Positions 40,120 to 48,751 of a stretch of DNA of 64,000 nucleotides are shown in pieces; position 1 is the stretch's first letter; each line of letters begins with the position of its first letter. Both the position numbers and the translations under genes were made by a program. This DNA is from Gammaproteobacteria bacterium (lineage in GTDB: Bacteria > Pseudomonadota > Gammaproteobacteria > Steroidobacterales > Woeseiaceae). Under the pieces are notes generated by a model. That model saw only the letters and a list, made by a program, of their open reading frames with translations. It had not been told where the DNA came from and searched no databases. The DNA is taken from contig JAHZJK010000017.1 of NCBI GenBank assembly GCA_022600955.1, positions 95,366 to 159,365 on the forward strand. The letters run 5' to 3'.

Positions 40120-43100
40120 GACATACAGAAGCCGCTCTGAGGCGCCCGGTTACAACCGTTGTTATTTTTGTCGCGCTTTCTCTGGTCGGCCTCCTGGCGT
40201 CGCGCCTTCTTCCACTTGAGAAATTCCCGGACATAGAGTTCCCCGGGATATTTATACAGATCCCCTACCAGGGCTCAACGCCCGAGGAGGTCGAGCGCCT
40301 CATTACGCGACCGATGGAAGAAGCGCTGGCTACACTCTCGGGCGTGGAAAGAATGTTCTCGAGTTCCACCGAAGACCAGGCACAGGTATTCCTGCAGTTC
40401 GGTTGGGACGAGAGCATGGGCGCGAAGGGCATCGAGGCGCGCGCGAAGGTTGACGGCATTCGACACTTGTTGCCACCGGACGTACGCCGCGTGTTCGTCT
40501 TCACGGGGTCCCTGGGTGACCAGCCGGTACTGCAGCTGCGAATTTCTTCAGAGCGAGACCTGTCCGGCAGCTACGAAATGCTGGAACGGCTGCTGAAACG
40601 GCGCCTCGAACGTATCGAGGGCGTGTCGCGCGTCGACCTTGCCGGAGTAGACCCGCGCGAAATACGCATTCTCATGAAGCCCGATCAGCTTGCGGCTCAC
40701 GGCATCGATATCGCAACGGTTCGCGACATTCTTATCAGTAGCAACTTTGCTGTCAGTGCAGGAAAAATCACAGCAGATGACCAGCGCTTCAGCGTACGTC
40801 CAAGTGGCGAGTTCAAATCGGTTGATGAAATTCGCAGCCTGGTGGTGAACGACACGGGACTGCGGCTTCGAGATGTCGCAGACGTCGAACACGTAACTCC
40901 CGAGCGCAACTACGGACGCCATCTCGACAGGGAATATGCGATCGGTGTTTCCATCAATAAAGCGACCGGATCCAACCTTGTAGACGTAACCGACCGCGTC
41001 ATCGCCGAGGTGGAAAAGATCGGCAAGCTGCCGCAGATGCGTGGCATAAATATTTTTTCACTCGACAATCAGGGTGACAGTGTTCGCGAGTCGCTGTCAG
41101 ATCTCCTGAATGCAGGCGCGCTGGGCGGCTTGCTGGCCATATTCGTCCTTTACCTGTTCCTCAGGCAAACCACCACAACGCTGATCGTGACAGCCTCAGT
41201 ACCATTTTCTTTGCTTATCACTTTGGGCGCACTTTACTTCGCCGGGCTTACTCTCAATATTTTGTCAATGATGGGCCTTATGCTCGCCGTCGGTATGTTG
41301 GTCGACAACGCAGTTGTCGTCACTGAGAGCATTTTTCGACATCGAACGGAGCACCCCGATGAGCCGGTCAAAGCGACCATCCATGGTGTGCGTGAAGTAG
41401 GTCTTGCTGTCATAGCTGGCACCGCAACGACGATAATTGTTTTTGCACCCATGATTTTTGGCGCGAAGACAGACCTCACGATTTTCCTGACACATGTTGC
41501 TGTCACGATCATCGTGGCTCTCATCGCGTCACTGCTCATCGCCCAGACATTGGTACCCATGCTGGCCGCACGCGTCGCTGTTCCACCGCAACCGAAATCA
41601 GGTGCGTGGATATCGAGGCTTACAGAACGCTACGCCAGAAGCCTGCAGTGGATTATTGGACACCGTTGGTGGACCGCGCTTGGAATATTTCTTGTCTGCG
41701 TCATTGGTATCCTGCCGATGGCGCTGGAGCTGGTGAAAGTTGACATGTTCCCGCAGGACGTCGGGCGGCGACTGTTCATGCCTTACCATGTCGAAGGCCA
41801 GCATTCCCTGGAGCGCATTGAAGATACCGTCGACACGGTCGAGGAGTACCTCTATTCGCGCCAGGAAGAATTCAACATTCGCTCCATCTATAGTTACTTT
41901 GATCAGGGGCGTGCCGAATCCACCATTTTGCTCACTGACAAAGATGACGCGACGCTTTCGACAAAGGAAATCATCAGCCTTATCGAGGCAGACATGCCGC
42001 AGATCGCGATCGGCGAGCCCAGCTTTCAGTTCGACCAGCAAGGTGGCGGTGATGGATTCACCGTACAGATCAGCGGCGACTCCACAGAAGTTCTGAATGA
42101 TCTGTCTATCGATGTTGGGCGAGCCCTGGCAAGTATTGAGGGACTGAAGGATGTTCGAAGTGATGGTGAGTCAGGAAATAAAGAAGTCCGTGTGTCGATT
42201 GATCGAACCCGCGCATCCAACGTCGGATTGACGACTGAAGTCATAGCGCAGTCCGTCGCGATCGCAATGCGCGGCGAAGACTTGCGAGAATTCCGTGACA
42301 AGACTGGCGAAATCGCTATGCGTCTCGCTTTTCGTGACGACGAGAAACAGAGCGTCGAACAGCTTGCCAATTTGCCGCTGTACACGCCCGATGGCCGACG
42401 TATTACGCTCGGCAGTGTTGCCTCTCTGCATATAGGTCGATCGCCCGACGTAATCCGCCGAACTGACCGCCAGACGGCAGTCATTCTCTCGGCCAACCTC
42501 GACGAAGACGTTGGTCCTGATGATGTACGCCCGCTGGTCAACAGTCTGATGGAACAGATCGAACTACCTCCGGGATACAGTTGGAAGGAAGGCCGTGGCT
42601 TCGAACGTCAGGATGAAACCGCAGATATGATGGCGACTAATATTCTGCTTGGCGTTGCCTGTATCTTTTTGGTTATGGCCGCATTGTTCGAGTCACTGTT
42701 ACTACCCTTCTCGATCATCCTGGGCTCAATCGTGTTTTCGATTTTTGGCGTGTTCCTGTTTTTTGCAGCGACCGGCACCACGTTCTCTTTCATGGCAATG
42801 ATCGGCATTATGATTCTGATCGGAGTAGTCGTGAACAACGGCATCGTCCTCGTTGACCACATCAACAACCTGCGCATGGAAGGCGTCGCACGGGAACAAG
42901 CTGTAATTACTGCAGGACGTGATCGACTGCGTCCTATTCTGATGACGGTCGCTACAACCATCGTCGGACTCGCTCCACTGGCGATGGGTACGACTCAAGT
43001 GGGTGGCGATGGCCCGCCATATTACCCCATGGCTCGGGCTATCATTGGCGGTTTGGCTTTCTCGACGGTAGTGTCTTTGCTAGTAGTCCCCGCACTCTAC

Positions 43101-43187
43101 CTGTACTTTGACAGCCTCGCCGCCTGGGGGAGAAAAGTCATGCGCACGGCCGGTAAAGGCCGTGCGCATGCACTTCAGCAGTCCTAG
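40116..43187 (+). CDS. RND efflux permease B
   Basis: 1023 aa; GMLVDNAVVVTESIFRHR, IGVVVNNGIVLVDHINNLR; ATGA overlap with permease A. Confidence 0.93.
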   Translation: MRHTEAALRRPVTTVVIFVALSLVGLLASRLLPLEKFPDIEFPGIFIQIPYQGSTPEEVERLITRPMEEALATLSGVERMFSSSTEDQAQVFLQFGWDESMGAKGIEARAKVDGIRHLLPPDVRRVFVFTGSLGDQPVLQLRISSERDLSGSYEMLERLLKRRLERIEGVSRVDLAGVDPREIRILMKPDQLAAHGIDIATVRDILISSNFAVSAGKITADDQRFSVRPSGEFKSVDEIRSLVVNDTGLRLRDVADVEHVTPERNYGRHLDREYAIGVSINKATGSNLVDVTDRVIAEVEKIGKLPQMRGINIFSLDNQGDSVRESLSDLLNAGALGGLLAIFVLYLFLRQTTTTLIVTASVPFSLLITLGALYFAGLTLNILSMMGLMLAVGMLVDNAVVVTESIFRHRTEHPDEPVKATIHGVREVGLAVIAGTATTIIVFAPMIFGAKTDLTIFLTHVAVTIIVALIASLLIAQTLVPMLAARVAVPPQPKSGAWISRLTERYARSLQWIIGHRWWTALGIFLVCVIGILPMALELVKVDMFPQDVGRRLFMPYHVEGQHSLERIEDTVDTVEEYLYSRQEEFNIRSIYSYFDQGRAESTILLTDKDDATLSTKEIISLIEADMPQIAIGEPSFQFDQQGGGDGFTVQISGDSTEVLNDLSIDVGRALASIEGLKDVRSDGESGNKEVRVSIDRTRASNVGLTTEVIAQSVAIAMRGEDLREFRDKTGEIAMRLAFRDDEKQSVEQLANLPLYTPDGRRITLGSVASLHIGRSPDVIRRTDRQTAVILSANLDEDVGPDDVRPLVNSLMEQIELPPGYSWKEGRGFERQDETADMMATNILLGVACIFLVMAALFESLLLPFSIILGSIVFSIFGVFLFFAATGTTFSFMAMIGIMILIGVVVNNGIVLVDHINNLRMEGVAREQAVITAGRDRLRPILMTVATTIVGLAPLAMGTTQVGGDGPPYYPMARAIIGGLAFSTVVSLLVVPALYLYFDSLAAWGRKVMRTAGKGRAHALQQS

Positions 43188-43190
43188 GAT

Positions 43191-43937
43191 TTACGACCAG
43201 CGCCTGACCGTAACGCCAGCGACCAGCGCCAACAGTGTAAGCAGTCCAAACGACCCGCCTCCGCCTGAATTCACGACGATCTGCGTCGTTGTGTCCGGCG
43301 CGTCTCGCGCAGCATCTTCGAGCGGCAGGAAAGACAGGGATGAGTTGTCATCCGGTCCATAGCTCGCTACGAAAGCACCATCGAAGGCATCGTAGAGTTC
43401 GATCAGAATATCGTAGTCACCGGTGACGTACCCTGAAACCAACTCGCTCTCGACGTAGTACTCATCATTGCCGGAGGTTCCGAAAATAGTGAAGTCCTCT
43501 GTGACCGCGTATTCATTCCATGGGCCGAAGTCCAGACTGAGATAGATTACCGCGTAGACGTCCGCTGCTGTATAGATAGTGTCCACATCAAAGCTCAGAT
43601 CAATCCCCGAGTAGTAGCCGTCGCGGTCGAAGTCCGAGAACAACTCAACGGACGCATCGTAGACCCAGAAGTCGACATTTGGCGCAGCCGGCGCATTGCT
43701 CGTTAGCTTTTGCTGCGCAGATGACCGGGTAGTAGTGCTGCGACTACCAGTTGTTTTCAGTGCCGCGAACTCCTGCTCAACCAGCTCACCATTGCGTTCC
43801 TTCGCAGAACCTTGCGATGTCATGTTAAGCCTGTTCTCCGCGACGTCTTCAGCCTTGACCGTCGAGGCGCCTGCCAGCAAAAGAAGCGTCAGCGACGCGA
43901 GCTTTATCAGGTTGAAGTCTCTGGTTTTGGTATTCAT
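43191..43937 (-). CDS. GlyGly-CTERM (choice-of-anchor H-like) exported protein
   Basis: Signal peptide (MNTKTRDFNLIKLASLTLLLLAGASTVKAE) and C-terminus SGGGGSFGLLTLLALVAGVTVRRWS (Gly-rich, TM, basic). Confidence 0.75.
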   Translation of the reverse strand: MNTKTRDFNLIKLASLTLLLLAGASTVKAEDVAENRLNMTSQGSAKERNGELVEQEFAALKTTGSRSTTTRSSAQQKLTSNAPAAPNVDFWVYDASVELFSDFDRDGYYSGIDLSFDVDTIYTAADVYAVIYLSLDFGPWNEYAVTEDFTIFGTSGNDEYYVESELVSGYVTGDYDILIELYDAFDGAFVASYGPDDNSSLSFLPLEDAARDAPDTTTQIVVNSGGGGSFGLLTLLALVAGVTVRRWS

Positions 43938-44090
43938 TTCTGTGCCCTCCTGCACGTTACAGCTCCATTTAAGACCAACTACGCTGAATCGGTGCTGAAC
44001 CTGTAGGAGAACGTGCAATCTTCTGCGATCATGTTCAGCTCCCGTTTAGGTAAGCTCTCCAAGAGCGCGTTTGAAGTGGCCAGAACAACT

Positions 44091-44999
44091 ATGCAAGACG
44101 ACATTCGACAGGCCATTTCCTGGCTCCTTTTGGGGGTCGCCGGAGGACTGGGGCTCGACTTATGTGCCAAACAGCTCCTGCAAGCCTATTCCTTGCGTGA
44201 GTTCGTACTCTTAAGAAGTCTGTTCGCACTCGTGATATTTCTGCTGCTGGCACCACGCCTGTTTGGTGGCTTACGACAACTGCGTACACGCCGCTGGCGC
44301 TGGCACGCACTACGAACTGCTCTCGCCGCAGGGGCTATGTTCGGCTTTTTCTATGGATTGGCTCACATGCCGCTGGTGGATGCTCTGACATTGGGGTTTA
44401 CAGCCCCGCTCATGGTCACGGCATTGTCAGCAATGTTCCTTGGTGAGCACGTTGGATGGCACCGTTGGATGGCCGTCATTGTCGGCTTTGTCGGTACACT
44501 GGTGATGCTGCGGCCCGGCAGCGGAGAAATTTCCGCGGCCTCAGTCGCCGTGCTGATTGCAGCCTTCTGTTACGCAACCCAGGCGATTACGGCGCGTCAC
44601 CTGTCGGACACCGAGTCGACCCTGTCGCTAAGTGTCTACGTCATTCTCGGTCCAATGCTAATCGCAATCGCTTTCCTCGATCAGTCCAGCTGGATTACGC
44701 CGGACCGCGCTGGCTGGCTGCTGATGGCCCTGGCTGGAGCCTGCTCGGCGATCGCCTGGGTCGGTTTCATTAACGGCTACCGCAGAGCCTCGCCAGCGTT
44801 GCTCGCACCACTCGAATACACTGCGCTGATTGGCGGCGCAGTCGCCGGGTTTCTGATCTGGGACGAGATACCGGACCGCTGGACTGTCATCGGGGCCAGC
44901 ATCATCATCGCGTCAGGGCTGTATGTCGTATATCGCGAAGCAACGCTCAAGAAAGTCGCACAAAAAAAAGGCGCGCAAGTTGCGCGCCCTTCGCTTTGA
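44091..44999 (+). CDS. DMT/EamA family transporter
   Basis: About 10 TM helices in two EamA repeats; ORF is open from 44013, ATG 44091 (MQDDIRQAISWLLLG) preferred. Confidence 0.85.
   Translation: MQDDIRQAISWLLLGVAGGLGLDLCAKQLLQAYSLREFVLLRSLFALVIFLLLAPRLFGGLRQLRTRRWRWHALRTALAAGAMFGFFYGLAHMPLVDALTLGFTAPLMVTALSAMFLGEHVGWHRWMAVIVGFVGTLVMLRPGSGEISAASVAVLIAAFCYATQAITARHLSDTESTLSLSVYVILGPMLIAIAFLDQSSWITPDRAGWLLMALAGACSAIAWVGFINGYRRASPALLAPLEYTALIGGAVAGFLIWDEIPDRWTVIGASIIIASGLYVVYREATLKKVAQKKGAQVARPSL
44962..44988 (-). terminator. Rho-independent terminator for the TerB-like gene on the minus strand
   Basis: GGCGCGCAA-G-TTGCGCGCC (44970-44988) with an 8-A run on its left side (a U-tract on the minus strand); lies within the 3' end of the DMT ORF. 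Confidence 0.75.
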
Positions 45000-45010
45000 A
45001 TATGTGCTGC

Positions 45011-45457
45011 CTAGTCGACGTCGCCTGCTACCAGACCCGCGATCTGTGATGGTGAAACCGCGAGTGCCGTCGCAACGCGATCGAAGAAATCGACCTCGAG
45101 AACACTGACATTACTGTCGCTGCGAAACACGTCTGCCAACGCCTGAATCGTCTCAGCGCGATGCGCGTCTGTCATCTTCGAACGTACGCTGCCGAGGTAT
45201 TTCCGCAACGTGGATTCTGCATACAGTTCTGAGCGGGCGGCAACCCGAATATCCGCCGAACTGAATTCTTCGCCTGTGTGCGCTTTCAGAATTTCCTGAA
45301 TTCGCTCGACCTCAACGGTCTGAATATTGATATCGGCGTCTGCTGCTCTCGCCAGCGTCATCAACAATACTTCCTTGAATAGTTCGTTCTGCTTGTCTTC
45401 GCTCATGTCGGAGCCGCCGAAGATGTTGAGTACGTTCTTGAGGTCTGCAATTGCCAT
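45011..45457 (-). CDS. TerB-like protein
   Basis: MLTLARAADADINIQTVEVERIQEIL helical TerB pattern with ALADVFRSDSNVSVLEVDFFDRVATAL. Confidence 0.7.
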   Translation of the reverse strand: MAIADLKNVLNIFGGSDMSEDKQNELFKEVLLMTLARAADADINIQTVEVERIQEILKAHTGEEFSSADIRVAARSELYAESTLRKYLGSVRSKMTDAHRAETIQALADVFRSDSNVSVLEVDFFDRVATALAVSPSQIAGLVAGDVD

Positions 45458-45549
45458 TGTTGTTCTCTTTATAGGATGTGTGGCTGAGCGGGTAATAATA
45501 ACCTGAAAATTGCGCCCATTTGAAGGCGTTTTTCAGAGCAATTTTTTGC

Positions 45550-45578
45550 TTGGAATTTAGAGGGTTACGAGAGATACT
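45550..45578 (+). promoter_or_regulatory. Sigma-70-like promoter for the 26-aa micro-gene
   Basis: TTGGAA (45550-45555) -17 bp- GATACT (45573-45578). Confidence 0.5.
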
Positions 45579-45611
45579 CTCTGCGGGCAAACAAACAAAA
45601 GGAGGTGATCC

Positions 45612-45692
45612 ATGTCTCGTGGGATAACAGAGGTATCTAGGAAACCGATGGGTCTGACGCGAATCCTGGAGCACCATTTAGAACTTCGCTAA
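45612..45692 (+). CDS. 26-aa small protein ORF with extended Shine-Dalgarno
   Basis: MSRGITEVSRKPMGLTRILEHHLELR; preceded directly by AAGGAGGTGATCC (45599-45611), the exact reverse complement of the canonical 16S rRNA 3' end GGAUCACCUCCUU. Confidence 0.6.
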   Translation: MSRGITEVSRKPMGLTRILEHHLELR

Positions 45693-45725
45693 CCCTCCTT
45701 TTCAGATACGATATCTCACAACCTG

Positions 45726-45757
45726 AGAAAGCCGCAGAAATGCGGCTTTCTTTTTTT
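45726..45757 (+). terminator. Strong Rho-independent terminator of the micro-gene
   Basis: AGAAAGCCGCA-GAAA-TGCGGCTTTCT: 11-bp perfect stem with a GNRA loop, then a T run. Confidence 0.9.
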
Positions 45758-45768
45758 GCACTCTTGCC

Positions 45769-47037
45769 TCAGGTCGAGACAATTCCGGGCAGAGCATCAA
45801 GCAACTCGTCAATCTCCCCAATACTGTTGTAGTGAACAGGGCCAACACGAACGACACCGCTGTCTTCCACATCGAGTGTTTTTGCTACTTCGACTGCATA
45901 GTTGTGGCCACTCCACACGAAAATATTCTGCCTGGCCAATGCCATGGCTATATCAGCAGGCGCAACCCGATCATGCACGAACGAGACGGTGGGGACGCGC
46001 CGATCGAGTGCATCCGGCGCAGTCACACCCAGTACAGTCAGGCCGTCGATTGCCTGCAGTCCGTCGATAAGATGGCTCGCCAGCAACTTCTCGTAGTCAA
46101 ACAGCAGGTCCATTGCCGCGTGCACAGCTTGACGTCGACCGCTGAAATGCTCCCAGGCGTCAACATGGCTGGCAGCCATCGTGGACCCGATCCATGCGAA
46201 ATAATCGACCGTTGCCGCGCAACCCACAATACCTTCGTGACTCTGCGTGCCGGTCTCAAAACACCATGGTAGCTCGGCTGCCGCGGGACGCACTTTGTAG
46301 GGTTCGAGCATCTCGAGTAGATCGCCCCGCCCCCACAGAATGCCCTGGTGCGGACCGAAAAATTTGTAGGCCGAACAAACGAAGAAATCACACCCGATAT
46401 CCTGCACATCAGTAGCAATGTGTGGCGCCGACTGCACCGCATCGATATAGGTAAGGGCGCCGGCAGCACGAGCCTTTGCGCAAATCGCCTTGATGTCGTT
46501 CAACGTGCCCGTGAGATTGCTGGCACCACCAACACACAGTAATCGGGTCCGATCTGACAGCACCTTGTCGACCTCGTCGAGATCGAACTCGTAGGTGTCT
46601 TTGTTGAATGGCAACCAGCGCACTGTCACGTCGAGATCCTTTGCCATCATTACCCAGGGCCAGACATTGGCATCGTGATCCATCTGCGACACTACAATTT
46701 CATCGCCCGGTTTCAGCAGCTTGCCGATTGAGCGAGAGAGATGCATCGTAATCGTGGTCATGTTCTGACCAAAAACAATTTCGTCACTCGACGGTGCGTT
46801 CAGGAAATCCGCCATTGTTTCGCGAGCATATTGCACCACGGCATCGGCATCTTTCGATGACTGAAAGTAGCCACCGAGGTTCGCGCTCTTGTGCAGCAGG
46901 CAGTCGCGCATCGCGTCAGCGACCATTGCCGGAACCTGGGTTCCTGCTGGATTATCAAAGTAGATTCGGCGCGTACCGTTGTCTGTCATCGCAAGCGCAG
47001 GGAACTGCGCGCGAATTGCATCGAGATCGAATGACAT
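45769..47037 (-). CDS. Cysteine desulfurase-like aminotransferase class V protein
   Basis: IYFDNPAGTQVP, DHDANVWPW, YIDAVQSAPHIATDVQDIGCDFFVCSAYKFFGPHQG (PLP-Lys). Confidence 0.88.
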   Translation of the reverse strand: MSFDLDAIRAQFPALAMTDNGTRRIYFDNPAGTQVPAMVADAMRDCLLHKSANLGGYFQSSKDADAVVQYARETMADFLNAPSSDEIVFGQNMTTITMHLSRSIGKLLKPGDEIVVSQMDHDANVWPWVMMAKDLDVTVRWLPFNKDTYEFDLDEVDKVLSDRTRLLCVGGASNLTGTLNDIKAICAKARAAGALTYIDAVQSAPHIATDVQDIGCDFFVCSAYKFFGPHQGILWGRGDLLEMLEPYKVRPAAAELPWCFETGTQSHEGIVGCAATVDYFAWIGSTMAASHVDAWEHFSGRRQAVHAAMDLLFDYEKLLASHLIDGLQAIDGLTVLGVTAPDALDRRVPTVSFVHDRVAPADIAMALARQNIFVWSGHNYAVEVAKTLDVEDSGVVRVGPVHYNSIGEIDELLDALPGIVST

Positions 47038-47040
47038 GTT

Positions 47041-47247
47041 TTATTCCTCTGCCTTGCCGCCCCATTTTTCGCGGTGCGCATCTTCCGCACGCTGTCGGAC
47101 CTTGGCGTGCCTGCGAGTCAGCAAGAGTGAGTTTGGGTCGCACACCTCTGCCCTGATCACGCCGAGATCGCTAGCTGCGTCGAAAAGACTTGGGTACCAG
47201 CGCTCCCAGTTGGGCAGTAGTGCTTCTACTTTATCGCGAAGGGTCAT
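47041..47247 (-). CDS. Hypothetical small protein
   Basis: ATG 47247: MTLRDKVEALLPNWERWYPSLFDAASDLGVIRAEVCDPNSLLLTRRHAKVRQRAEDAHREKWGGKAEE; ends just before the aminotransferase start. Confidence 0.55.
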   Translation of the reverse strand: MTLRDKVEALLPNWERWYPSLFDAASDLGVIRAEVCDPNSLLLTRRHAKVRQRAEDAHREKWGGKAEE

Positions 47248-47302
47248 GGCCGCAATGTAACCGAGCGGACCCACCAAAACAATGGCAACGGTCCCGCTTT
47301 TG

Positions 47303-47641
47303 CTAGTCTTCGAGTGTGCGAAGCCCCAGCAGGCAAACAGCGAGAAGCATTGCTCCCATTATGAGCATCTGCAACTGCGGCAACGAGCTCGCTGCAGTAT
47401 TCACATATTCGTTCGGAACGAATGACGTGAAACTTGCTAACGTCGACACGAGGCTTGCCAGCGGCTTAAACGCGATCACGCCACCGATGGACGCCGCAAC
47501 AGGCAGCGTCAGGCGCCGCAACCACAGGCGACGTCGAATCTTTCCCACCACCTTGACGCTAAAACCGTCATCGGCGACAGGCAGAGATTCAAACATCGAC
47601 TCCAAAAGCCGGTCTTCTGCGTCTTTGATTCTCTCAGCCAT
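47303..47641 (-). CDS. Putative anti-sigma factor-like membrane protein
   Basis: Cytoplasmic-type N-terminus followed by two hydrophobic segments; start overlaps the stop of the ECF sigma gene by 8 bp. Confidence 0.5.
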   Translation of the reverse strand: MAERIKDAEDRLLESMFESLPVADDGFSVKVVGKIRRRLWLRRLTLPVAASIGGVIAFKPLASLVSTLASFTSFVPNEYVNTAASSLPQLQMLIMGAMLLAVCLLGLRTLED

Positions 47642-48185
47642 GTTGATGATCTTTGATGTCAAAACTATTCCTGATCTTTTCTTTACCACGAAATATGACG
47701 GATTTCACTGTTCCGACAGGCATATCAGTTGCATCGCCTATCTCCCTGTGTGACAAACCGCATGCATAAGACATGACCATTATCGCCCGCTCCTCTTCAG
47801 TCAGAACGGCCAGGAACTTGTCGAGATCCGTTACTTCATCCACTGGCAACGCATGCGTCCGAGACTCCTGATCAGCCACGTGGCCAGCCGATTCCAGTAT
47901 TTCTGCGTAGCGCTTTGATTTGCGCTTCGATTGCAAGAATGTCGTGTAAGCAACTTTCAACAACCAGCCAATAAATGAACCGCGACCTGAGTAGCTGTGC
48001 AATTTGTCCCAGGCATGCATGAAGCAGTCCTGCGCCAGGTCATCCGCCAGCGTTGGGTCACCCGCCAGTTTTCGCAGGAAGTTCCTGACTTGCGACTGGT
48101 GCCGTCGGATCAACTCTCCGAACGCGGCGGCGTCCTGTGCGGACACCGCCTTCGCAACGAGTTCTATGTCTTGCTGATTGGTCAA
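47634..48185 (-). CDS. ECF-type RNA polymerase sigma factor
   Basis: Region 2 LADDLAQDCFMHAWDKLHSYSGRGSFIGWLLKVAYTTFLQSKR; region 4 LTEEERAIMVMSYACGLSHREIGDATDMPVGTVKSVIFRGKEKI. Confidence 0.93.
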   Translation of the reverse strand: MTNQQDIELVAKAVSAQDAAAFGELIRRHQSQVRNFLRKLAGDPTLADDLAQDCFMHAWDKLHSYSGRGSFIGWLLKVAYTTFLQSKRKSKRYAEILESAGHVADQESRTHALPVDEVTDLDKFLAVLTEEERAIMVMSYACGLSHREIGDATDMPVGTVKSVIFRGKEKIRNSFDIKDHQHG

Positions 48186-48199
48186 CGACGGGCGCCAGC

Positions 48200-48556
48200 T
48201 CAGTCGCGGTCAGTAATCTTGTGCAACAGCAAGTAGGCAGCGCCAATACAGAACGGGAATGCTGCGCCCGCAAGCATGCCCCTGAATGCATCAGGTTCCG
48301 GAATGGCAAACCCGATTAATACCATGCCGACCGCTATCGCGAGCCAGATGATGCCAAGACGCAGGTCCTTGTCTTTCGAAGGCTTCGGGTGACCCAGCCG
48401 GTCGATGACTTCTGGTGTCAGCTCCTGGCCTTTGTCCAGCGCGGTACGAAACGTCTGCTGCATATCGTTGCGCTGCTTGTATCGAAACCAGAACAGCACA
48501 CAAAAAACCACGGCCATGCTGATAAACATTACAATAGGGATCATCTCTTCGGTCAT
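48200..48556 (-). CDS. DUF6249-like small membrane protein
   Basis: 118 aa; TM, RTALDKGQELTPEVIDRLGHP, two further TMs; adjacent to the sigma gene. Confidence 0.6.
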   Translation of the reverse strand: MTEEMIPIVMFISMAVVFCVLFWFRYKQRNDMQQTFRTALDKGQELTPEVIDRLGHPKPSKDKDLRLGIIWLAIAVGMVLIGFAIPEPDAFRGMLAGAAFPFCIGAAYLLLHKITDRD

Positions 48557-48751
48557 TTCAGGTACTCCAAATTCGGTAAAATTCGTTTTGTCACCCAGCA
48601 GATGCTCAACCGGGCTGATTTGGATGCAAAATTATCTAAATTGTTGTTTTGAATATGTTTTTTTGTTGTTCAAACCCGGACATTCGCAGCTTAGTGTCAT
48701 ACGCTGACCCGCACCGGTCAACTAATCCTCACGAGCACCGTTGAAAGGACC

